Source: an uncultured Clostridia bacterium
GTDB lineage: Bacteria > Bacillota > Clostridia > Christensenellales > Borkfalkiaceae
Length of the DNA stretch: 12,547 bases
Reading direction: 5' to 3'
Assembly (NCBI GenBank): GCA_947629225.1
Contig: CANRCY010000027.1
Coordinates: forward strand, 1-12,547
In this document: positions 1 through 5,580 of the stretch, piece after piece
Layout of the letters: each line of letters opens with the position of its first letter
Numbering within the stretch: the stretch's first letter is position 1
Made by a program: the position numbers and the translations under genes
Notes under the pieces: model-generated
Seen by the model: only the letters and a program-made list of their open reading frames with translations
Told to the model about the DNA's origin: nothing
Database searches by the model: none

Positions 1-1491
1 GGCAAACGCCGTCATGAGCTGCCGCTTATACTCGTGCAACCGCTTTACCTGCGCGATATAGATGGCGTCTTCAAGCAATGTCACGCCCTCTTTCTTTTGG
101 ATATAAGAAGCAAGCTGACGTTTCTTCTCCGCTTTGATCGCTTCAAACGCTTTCAGCGTCTCCGCGTCTTTGCAGTTGATGTTCTCAATGAGGGATAGAT
201 CTTCCCGCCAAGCTCTGCCCAGGCGTTCGTCATAGAACTTTGCAAGCTCTTCGTTGCACAGCATGAGCCATCTCCTCTGCGTCACGCCGTTCGTCACATT
301 GAGGAACTTCGCGGGGGAATGCTTATATGCCGCCGCAAAGAGTTTTTCTTTGAGGATCTTGGTGTGTATCTCCGCAACGCCGTTGACGTGTTCCGAGAGA
401 TAGACGGCGACGTTCGCCATGCAGAACTTCCCGCCCCGCACGATCGCCGTCTCCGCGCTCTCCTCCTTTGAATAGCCGCACGTCTTCCATTCCCGTTTGG
501 CAAAAAGGTGCAGCCGCGTCAATATCTGCGCGATCTCGGGCAAGATCTTCTCCACGAGCTTCCCGTCCCAGCATTCCAAAGCTTCGGGCAAGATCGTATG
601 GTTGGTATAGTTGAACGTCCTCTTTGCCGTCTCCACGGCGCGCGGGAAGCTCAGACCGTACTCCTTCGTCATCAGCCGCAGAAACTCCGCCACCGCAAAC
701 ACCGCGTGCGTATCGTTCAGCTGGAATACATGGGTCTCGGGAAACCGCTCCATCCCCTTCCCGTTCTTCTTCGCATAACTCTTTACCAGCTGTCCCACCG
801 CTGCCGCAGAGAAGAAATACTCCTGCCGTATCCTCAGCAGTTTCCCCTCCTCCGTATCGTCCGCAGGGTACAGATATTCGCAGATTTTCTCCGCCTCGGG
901 AGATCCTTCCGCTTGGAACAGCCGCAGGGTATTCACGGACTTCCCGTAGATGGGCATATCGTAGGGCACGGCGGTCACGGTCATGTCCGCGAAATTTACT
1001 TCTATCTTCTCACTCTCTTTGCGCACAGACCACGGGTCGCCCCAGACACGGAGCCAATCATCCGCCTCTTCCGTCTGTTCCCCGCCCACAAACTTCTGCC
1101 GGAACAAACCGTACTTATATCGGATGCCGAACCCTTGCAGGGGATAGCCCAAATTTGCCGCGCTATCCAAATAGCAGGCGGCGAGCCGTCCCAAACCGCC
1201 GTTGCCGAGCGCCGCGTCTTCCACTTCCTCGAAGACGTTGAGATCGAACCCCTTCTTTGCGAAGATCGCTCTCGCCTCTTCCAATACCCCGAGGGCGAGA
1301 AGGTTGTTATAAAACATCCTCCCCATGAGGTATTCCACCGAAAAATAGTACGCGGAGCGGGCGGGCGTTTTCCGCTTCTCCCGCAACATCTCGTCCATAC
1401 ACGCAGACGAGATCTCCGTATACAGTTCCTGTGCGCTCTTCCCGCGCACGTCGATTTCTTCCAGCGCTTCCAATAGCCGTCCGCGGTTCAT
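1..1491 (-). CDS. glgP: Glycogen/maltodextrin phosphorylase (GT35), N-terminal 497 codons; 3' end beyond window
   Basis: Alpha-glucan phosphorylase: a cytoplasmic PLP enzyme releasing glucose-1-phosphate from maltodextrin or glycogen ends. Read on the minus strand from an ATG at 1491, the frame stays open for 497 codons to base 1. Family landmarks appear in order: SVEYLMGR (res 51-58), EDAALGNGGLGRLAACYLDS (91-110), GIRYKYGLFRQ (122-132), VWGDPW (149-154), QLNDTH (257-262), NYTNHTILPEALE (294-306), HVNGVAEIHT (368-377), TNGVTQRRW (400-408) and QVKRLHEYKRQL (481-492). The family is usually about 750-840 residues, so roughly the last third is missing, including the expected PLP-lysine region. 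The N-terminus is short: the glycine-rich motif falls near residue 95, against about 130 in the animal enzyme, so the animal-type regulatory extension is absent. The start overlaps the upstream GH13 stop (ATGA), with AAGGAG 5 nt before it. This points to translational coupling and a shared role in maltodextrin breakdown. Family assignment is very secure; glycogen versus maltodextrin preference (glgP versus malP) cannot be told here. Confidence 0.95.
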   Translation of the reverse strand, partial: MNRGRLLEALEEIDVRGKSAQELYTEISSACMDEMLREKRKTPARSAYYFSVEYLMGRMFYNNLLALGVLEEARAIFAKKGFDLNVFEEVEDAALGNGGLGRLAACYLDSAANLGYPLQGFGIRYKYGLFRQKFVGGEQTEEADDWLRVWGDPWSVRKESEKIEVNFADMTVTAVPYDMPIYGKSVNTLRLFQAEGSPEAEKICEYLYPADDTEEGKLLRIRQEYFFSAAAVGQLVKSYAKKNGKGMERFPETHVFQLNDTHAVFAVAEFLRLMTKEYGLSFPRAVETAKRTFNYTNHTILPEALECWDGKLVEKILPEIAQILTRLHLFAKREWKTCGYSKEESAETAIVRGGKFCMANVAVYLSEHVNGVAEIHTKILKEKLFAAAYKHSPAKFLNVTNGVTQRRWLMLCNEELAKFYDERLGRAWREDLSLIENINCKDAETLKAFEAIKAEKKRQLASYIQKKEGVTLLEDAIYIAQVKRLHEYKRQLMTAFA

Positions 1492-3134
1492 TTCTTCTCC
1501 TTCACCGTCCTGTATTCATACAGGACCGTCCCGTCCTGCGCCTCCGTCTTCCCGAAGTACGCCTTTACACGCTCTTCCCCGTTCTCCCGCACCAGAACAA
1601 GGCTCCCGCCCTCTTCTGCCGCATAGAACTCGCCGCGCGGGAGCGTCTCCCGCATCCCCGCAAGCTCCCGTAAATACAGGGCGTAGCGGGGCGTTGCCGT
1701 CCAGTCATAGGTCCGCCTGCAATCGGGGTCGCCGTCTCCCGTGAGCGGCAGTTCCGTCCCGTAAAACACGCAAGGGATCCCTTCCGTAAAGTACAGCGCC
1801 CTCAGCGCCGCACACAAAGCGCTCTCGTTCCCGCCGCTCCCGTGCAGAAACCGCGGCGTGTCGTGATCGTCCAAAAAATTTAACATCATCCCGTTCGTCT
1901 GCCGCCTGTGGCGCATCACCGCACGGTTGATCTTGTCTGCCGCTTCCTTCGCCCCGAGCGTACCGCTCCCGAAATAGTCCGCATATACCTTTTGCAGTTT
2001 ATAGTTCATCACCCCGTCAAACTCGTCCCCGCCGAGGTACATCCCGTTTTCATGCCAGACTTCCCCGATGAGGAGCGCTTCGGGATAACTCCCCTTTACC
2101 GCTCGCCTCAGCTCCCGCCAGAATACGTGCGACACTTCGTCCGCTACGTCCAATCTCAGCCCGTCTACTCCCCACGAAAGATAGGTGAGCGCTACCCCTA
2201 TCAGATATTCCCGCACTTCGGGGTTGCTCGTGTCCCACTTCGGCATGTACGTGCAGTCCGCAAAAATCTCATAGTTGCACGTCCCGTCTTTGTACTTCTC
2301 GGGAACGTCCCCGTGCACGATGAACCAACCGTAATAGGCGGACGAACGCCCCTTTTCCTTTACGTCGCGGAAATAGGCGTGGCTCTCGTCACAGTGGTTG
2401 AATACCGTGTCCAAGATCACATGCATCCCGAGCCCGTGCGCAGAGGAAATCAGCTCCCTCAGCCCCCCGTCCCCGCCGAACATCGGGTCTACCGACGTAT
2501 AGTCCGTAACATTGTACTTGTGGTTGCTCGGCGATTGGAACACAGGCGTTAAATACAGTGCGTTAAAACCCATTCCCCGTATCGTTCCGAGTTCTTCCGT
2601 TATACCTTTGAGATCGCCCCCCGCAAACGTCTTCGCCTTCGGGAGCTCTTCCCAACCTTGCGTAATATAGCTTCCGTCCTTCTCCCTGTCCCCGCGCTTG
2701 AAACGGTCTATGAAAATTTGGTACACGACCGCTTCCTCCGCCCACGGGACGGAACGTACCACGTCCGCCCCGTTCAGGAAAGGATATTGGAAGAACGTGT
2801 AATATCCGTGTTTGAAATCGTACTCCTCCGTTACCCCTTCTTCCGAATAGTAATATTCCCTGTCATCCGGCAGGGTAAGCAGAAAAATATAGGCATACCG
2901 TACGTCTCCGCTCCTCAGATCGCAGACGTAATAGTCATACTGCCCGTCCCGGCACAGCTTCTCCATCCGCGCATACTTCCGCCGCGCCGTAAACTCGTAT
3001 TTATTGTTCCACAACACCGAAACTTCCTTGAACTTCTCCCCCCGCGCCGTCTTCAATACCAGCCGCAGGGTGTTTCCGTCCAAAGGATAGGCATATTCGC
3101 TGTCCGGGTCATGTTGTATCGCGTATTTATTCAT
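1488..3134 (-). CDS. GH13 alpha-amylase-family enzyme with CBM34-like N-domain (neopullulanase / cyclomaltodextrinase type)
   Basis: Cytoplasmic alpha-glucan hydrolase: no signal peptide is present. From the ATG at 3134 it is 548 residues. An N-terminal beta-domain (about 1-125) opens with MNKYAIQHDPDSEYAYP, as in CBM34 modules. The TIM barrel follows: GGDLKGI (172-178), region I DTVFNH (242-247), region V MPKW (297-300), nucleophile Asp329 in GLRLDVAD, acid/base Glu358 in IGEVWHE, and Asp425 in FLDDHDTPR. A short beta C-domain ends the protein. All three catalytic acids are intact. MPKW just after the CTY segment resembles the MPKLN signature of GH13_20, so cyclomaltodextrinase, maltogenic amylase or neopullulanase activity on imported dextrins is likely. 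The frame extends 27 codons upstream to a TTG at 3215, but that extension encodes a palindromic intergenic repeat, so the ATG at 3134 is preferred although its ribosome site is weak. It overlaps the phosphorylase gene by 4 nt. Exact substrate is inference. Confidence 0.93.
   Translation of the reverse strand: MNKYAIQHDPDSEYAYPLDGNTLRLVLKTARGEKFKEVSVLWNNKYEFTARRKYARMEKLCRDGQYDYYVCDLRSGDVRYAYIFLLTLPDDREYYYSEEGVTEEYDFKHGYYTFFQYPFLNGADVVRSVPWAEEAVVYQIFIDRFKRGDREKDGSYITQGWEELPKAKTFAGGDLKGITEELGTIRGMGFNALYLTPVFQSPSNHKYNVTDYTSVDPMFGGDGGLRELISSAHGLGMHVILDTVFNHCDESHAYFRDVKEKGRSSAYYGWFIVHGDVPEKYKDGTCNYEIFADCTYMPKWDTSNPEVREYLIGVALTYLSWGVDGLRLDVADEVSHVFWRELRRAVKGSYPEALLIGEVWHENGMYLGGDEFDGVMNYKLQKVYADYFGSGTLGAKEAADKINRAVMRHRRQTNGMMLNFLDDHDTPRFLHGSGGNESALCAALRALYFTEGIPCVFYGTELPLTGDGDPDCRRTYDWTATPRYALYLRELAGMRETLPRGEFYAAEEGGSLVLVRENGEERVKAYFGKTEAQDGTVLYEYRTVKEKK
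1497..1502 (-). promoter_or_regulatory. Ribosome binding site of the phosphorylase gene, inside the GH13 3' end
   Basis: AAGGAG lies 5 nt before the ATG at 1491 and within the last GH13 codons (the K-E-K-K tail). With the ATGA stop/start overlap it fixes the phosphorylase start and implies coupled translation of the two enzymes. Confidence 0.8.
1507..1526. repeat. 20-bp near-perfect palindrome in the GH13 3' coding end
   Basis: Arms GTCCTGTAT (1507-1515) and ATACAGGAC (1518-1526) pair perfectly around a 2-nt centre. As RNA this can form a 7-bp stem with a 6-nt loop, ending 4 nt before the phosphorylase ribosome site. It encodes V-L-Y-E-Y-R-T in the GH13 tail, so its symmetry could be chance. 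It could also be an RNA hairpin tuning phosphorylase translation or processing, or an operator-like site. The base symmetry is seen directly; function is inference. Confidence 0.5.
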
Positions 3135-3176
3135 AGTCTTCTTCGATGATCGTCTTTTGGTCTCATGCCCCTCTTG

Positions 3177-3220
3177 TTTCTTTTCGAAGGACGCCCCGTA
3201 AGGGCGGACAAGCAAAGAAA
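3177..3220. repeat. Nested inverted repeat between the LacI gene and the GH13 gene
   Basis: Outer arms TTTCTTT (3177-3183) and AAAGAAA (3214-3220) enclose an inner stem CGCCC (3192-3196) / GGGCG (3202-3206) with a 5-nt loop. It lies in the 156-nt gap upstream of the GH13 start. There is no T-run after the stem on the minus strand, so it is not a standard terminator. It looks like a small interspersed palindromic element or a structured 5' leader. Its presence explains why the GH13 frame is open upstream of its real ATG. Confidence 0.45.
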
Positions 3221-3229
3221 GGAACGAAA

Positions 3230-3258
3230 ACTTTAAGTAAACTGTTTTACCTCGGCAA
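3230..3258 (-). promoter_or_regulatory. Candidate promoter with embedded LacI-type operator upstream of the GH13 gene
   Basis: On the minus strand TTGCCG (3258-3253) is followed after exactly 17 nt by TAAAGT (3235-3230). Each matches the sigma-A consensus at 4 of 6 positions. The spacer holds a 14-bp near-palindrome, GTAAAACAGTTTAC (3250-3237), with perfect GTAAA/TTTAC arms, the shape of operators bound by LacI-family regulators. It lies just downstream of the LacI-family gene and about 100 nt before the GH13 start. This suggests the GH13-phosphorylase pair has its own regulated promoter. The symmetry is seen directly; promoter and operator function are inferred. Confidence 0.38.
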
Positions 3259-3290
3259 TATCCGAACGTGCGGACTTTGAGAATCTCCTT

Positions 3291-4097
3291 TCAAATCCGC
3301 ACGACGTGGCTTGCTACCGTCTCTCTCTTAACGGCTTTGTTGTAACAATCAAGTATGGCGTCTATCCGCTTCTCCGTGATCGCAGGTACCAGCAGTTTCT
3401 CCCTGTCCGCAAGCTCCGGAAGGCTCATCAGGCTCTCGTTTACCGTAACGATGTTCCCCTTCGGCACCTTCCCAAGCCCGTGGTCCGATAAAAACGTCAC
3501 TTCCCCGCATACCTCGCGGATCTCTTTCTTACAGCTCTCGCTGTACATATCCACGAGAACGACGCGGAAGTCGCCGCCAAAGCGCTCCTGCCCCGCCTTC
3601 ATCACCGCTTCAAAGTCTTGGAACACTTGGAAAAACAGTTCGTCATGAATGCGGGAGTCCACTGCGATGAGGGGCACGAAGTTCTCTGCCGCGATCTTGC
3701 GGAAGGTCTCCTCTTCCGTACCCGCGCAGATGATCGCGTCTGCCGAATCCACATAGATCGCTCCCAAATGCGTGCGGATCGTTAGATTCAGCTTGTGCCG
3801 CTCCAGCGCCTTCCCGAGCATGCGCACCAGACAGAAACTCTCCGCCTGCTGTAACACCGTCTTGTGCTTGTCCGCAAGCAAGATGATGTTGTCGCTCTTG
3901 CCCCGCGCAAAACACCGCGCTACCCGCGACGGACGGTAGTCCAAAATGTTGATCGCATGCAGCACCTTTTGCCGCGTCGCCGCACTGCACTTGTCCGTGA
4001 TCCCGTTCAGGATAAACGAGACCGTCGTCACAGATACCCCTGCGCGCTCTGCCACCTCTTTGATCGTTACTTTGTTGTTCTCTTTGTTCTCTTCCAT
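3291..4097 (-). CDS. LacI-family transcriptional regulator, short sensor domain
   Basis: DNA-binding repressor or activator, likely controlling the surrounding maltodextrin genes. The 268-residue product begins with a short charged tail, then the canonical LacI helix-turn-helix at residues 11-31 (TIKEVAERAGVSVTTVSFILN), and a hinge at about 54-65 (RPSRVARCFARG). At the hinge position where family members usually carry the minor-groove-inserting Leu there is Phe63. The rest resembles a periplasmic-binding-protein sensor only loosely (IICAGTEEE, LIAVDSR, VVLVDMY). It is 60-70 residues shorter than the usual 330-340, and the usual C-terminal signatures (N-D-x-A-A-x-G, G-F-D-D) are not recognisable. 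The start at 4097 is supported by AGGAGAGG (4112-4105), 7 nt upstream. It sits between the MalE-like gene (99 nt away) and the GH13 gene (156 nt). Family is sure from the HTH; the ligand, probably a maltodextrin, is inferred from context. Confidence 0.87.
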   Translation of the reverse strand: MEENKENNKVTIKEVAERAGVSVTTVSFILNGITDKCSAATRQKVLHAINILDYRPSRVARCFARGKSDNIILLADKHKTVLQQAESFCLVRMLGKALERHKLNLTIRTHLGAIYVDSADAIICAGTEEETFRKIAAENFVPLIAVDSRIHDELFFQVFQDFEAVMKAGQERFGGDFRVVLVDMYSESCKKEIREVCGEVTFLSDHGLGKVPKGNIVTVNESLMSLPELADREKLLVPAITEKRIDAILDCYNKAVKRETVASHVVRI

Positions 4098-4114
4098 AAA
4101 TCGACCTCTCCTAC

Positions 4115-4153
4115 ATACCGCCCCCTCAGACGAGAGAGCGGTAGTAAGGGGGG
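4115..4153. repeat. Inverted repeats in the MalE-LacI intergenic gap
   Basis: Two overlapping, mutually exclusive stems are visible: TACCGC (4117-4122) with GCGGTA (4138-4143), and CCCCCT (4121-4126) with AGGGGG (4147-4152). Neither is followed by a T-run. The order TACC, C-run, GGTA, G-run, GGAAAT resembles the layout of the hairpin region at 5519-5580, so the two gaps may carry degenerate copies of one short palindromic element. They could equally be independent structures in the leader of the LacI gene. No clear promoter was found in this gap. Confidence 0.33.
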
Positions 4154-4196
4154 AAATTATTCACTTGACCTGCCTTAGACAGATCTTTGTGACGCG

Positions 4197-5468
4197 TTAA
4201 ATGCTGCTCTTCAAATTCTCGATAAACCCGTTTAACGACGCTTGCAGGCTTGCGTCATCCCCGTTAAGCGAGCCGTTATAGATCGACGAGCCTACTGCCT
4301 TTGCCGCTTCCCAATACCTCGAGATCTCGGGGATGACGGGCACGGGGACCGACCAATCGAGCTGCTCCCGTATCACCTTGAAGAACGGGTCGTCCTTCAC
4401 TGCCGCGTTCTGCTGCGCGTTCTTGTTGGAAGGGTAATATCCTCTTTCTTCCGCATAGCGGAGCTGGTGCGCCTCGTTCGTGATGAACGCCGCAAGCCTG
4501 CTCGCCACGCCCTTGTTCTCCGACATGTTGTTCACAACATATTGCTTGCTGTTCGAAAACGCGATGAGCGGCTTCTCTTCCCCGTCTATCGTGATAGACG
4601 GCAACGTTCTGTACTTGATGTTGGTTGCCTTCTTGAAGGTATCCTGCATTTCCCAGCCGCCCGAGATACATGCGCCCAACCTGTTGTTGAGCACTGCCGT
4701 TGCCAAGTTCTTCGCGTCGTCCGACTTGAACTTCCCGCCGCTCTGGCGGAAGTTCGTTGCCGCATACCGCATGAACTTCATCCCGTTCTCGTTGTTCCAG
4801 TCACAGGCGTTCACGTCCGTGCCGTCCTCGCCAAACAGCGTACAGCCCACCGCGAAAAAGCCCATGTTGAAGTAGAAACCGTCCCCGATGTTGAAACCGA
4901 ACGCCGCCGCTTTCTCCGTACTCCCGGGAATGTTCGGCATCGTCGTTACCCCGAGCATTTCGTCCACGCTCGATAAAAAGGCGTCCATCCCCGGCATTTC
5001 GTCATTGAAAATGCCCGTCGTGTAATACATGATGTATGTATCCATCGTGAGCGGGAAACCGTATAACTTCCCGTTATACGTCGCCTGCCGGACCGTAGCG
5101 GGATCGTTGTTCGCCCTGATGTCCGTTGCAAACGTCGCCGCAGTGCCGTCCCTGATCTCCGCGAGAAGCCCTGCCTGCGCCATGATGCCCACCTGGTCGT
5201 GCGGGATGAGAATCACATCCGCAGCCGCCGACGGGTCCTTCGCCACTACGCTCTGCGCGTCCCATGCGTCTTGCACGCGTACCACGATCTCTTCTTTGAC
5301 GTCCGGGTTCTCTTCTTTGAACTCCTTCACGATCTCCTTCAATAGTACTTGGTCCTCCGCGCCGCCCCAGACAACGACCTCGCCCGAATTGCCGCCGCAA
5401 CCTGAAAGCATTCCTGCCGCAAAACAGACGCACAACGCTCCTACCGCTATCCTTGTTATCCTTTTCAT
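4197..5468 (-). CDS. malE: MalE-like maltodextrin ABC transporter substrate-binding lipoprotein
   Basis: Surface-anchored binding protein delivering maltodextrins to an ABC importer. From the ATG at 5468 it has 423 residues, normal for the family. It carries a lipoprotein signal (KR n-region, hydrophobic stretch, LSGC with lipid-bearing Cys24). Cluster-1 binding-protein features include VVVWGGAEDQVLLKEIVKEF (31-50), ADVILIPHDQVGIMAQAGLL (83-102), YNGKLYGFPLTMDTYIMYY (131-149), SGGWEMQDTF (269-278) and PVPVIPEISRYWEAA (375-389). The last three match the arrangement in MalE and its maltooligosaccharide relatives. An upstream in-frame start at 5501 would add 11 residues, but AAAGGAG (5480-5474), 5 nt before the chosen ATG, and the signal peptide shape favour 5468. 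No MalF/MalG permease or ATPase gene lies next to it, so its partners must be encoded elsewhere. Binding-protein identity is sure; maltodextrin specificity rests on motifs plus the adjacent GH13 and phosphorylase genes. Confidence 0.92.
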   Translation of the reverse strand: MKRITRIAVGALCVCFAAGMLSGCGGNSGEVVVWGGAEDQVLLKEIVKEFKEENPDVKEEIVVRVQDAWDAQSVVAKDPSAAADVILIPHDQVGIMAQAGLLAEIRDGTAATFATDIRANNDPATVRQATYNGKLYGFPLTMDTYIMYYTTGIFNDEMPGMDAFLSSVDEMLGVTTMPNIPGSTEKAAAFGFNIGDGFYFNMGFFAVGCTLFGEDGTDVNACDWNNENGMKFMRYAATNFRQSGGKFKSDDAKNLATAVLNNRLGACISGGWEMQDTFKKATNIKYRTLPSITIDGEEKPLIAFSNSKQYVVNNMSENKGVASRLAAFITNEAHQLRYAEERGYYPSNKNAQQNAAVKDDPFFKVIREQLDWSVPVPVIPEISRYWEAAKAVGSSIYNGSLNGDDASLQASLNGFIENLKSSI

Positions 5469-5473
5469 CGATT

Positions 5474-5480
5474 CTCCTTT
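5474..5480 (-). promoter_or_regulatory. Ribosome binding site deciding the MalE-like start
   Basis: AAAGGAG is placed 5 nt upstream of the ATG at 5468. It selects the start that gives a canonical lipoprotein signal over the in-frame alternative at 5501. Confidence 0.75.
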
Positions 5481-5530
5481 TCCGATTTTTTTCCGATACA
5501 CTTCTGCCTTATGTTGCTACCCCCCACTCT

Positions 5531-5556
5531 TTTCCCCGCGCAAAAGCGCGGGGAAA
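5531..5556 (-). terminator. Perfect 11-bp hairpin after the giant lipoprotein gene (possible terminator or stability element)
   Basis: Arms TTTCCCCGCGC (5531-5541) and GCGCGGGGAAA (5546-5556) are exact inverse complements around a 4-nt loop. They start 24 nt after the stop of the lipoprotein gene and lie upstream of the MalE-like gene. An outer CTACC/GGTAG pair may extend the structure. The stem is very GC-rich, but the minus-strand sequence after it reads AAAGAG with no T-run, so it is not a textbook intrinsic terminator. A weak terminator, an mRNA 3'-end stabiliser or a REP-like palindrome all fit. Confidence 0.42.
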
Positions 5557-5580
5557 GGTAGGAATTTGGGGAGGAAATGA

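Noticed and set aside
508..1476. Plus-strand open frame of 322 codons
   Set aside because: It lies opposite the unmistakable phosphorylase sequence, which is conserved in the minus-strand frame throughout.
1908..2552. Plus-strand open frame of 214 codons
   Set aside because: Shadow of the GH13 catalytic domain, whose active-site motifs read on the minus strand.
3135..3215. 27-codon N-terminal extension of the GH13 gene from a TTG
   Set aside because: The extension encodes a palindromic repeat, lies ahead of a complete CBM34-like start and has no supporting homology motif. The ATG at 3134 fits better.
4098..4196. Sigma-A promoter for the LacI gene (AATAAT as -10)
   Set aside because: The hexamer at the right distance upstream (ATCTGT) is a poor -35, so the call is not supportable.
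4188..4200. TGACGCGTTA near-palindrome at the MalE stop as a LacI operator
   Set aside because: Only the inner ACGCGT is symmetric, it overlaps the stop codon, and no promoter elements flank it convincingly.
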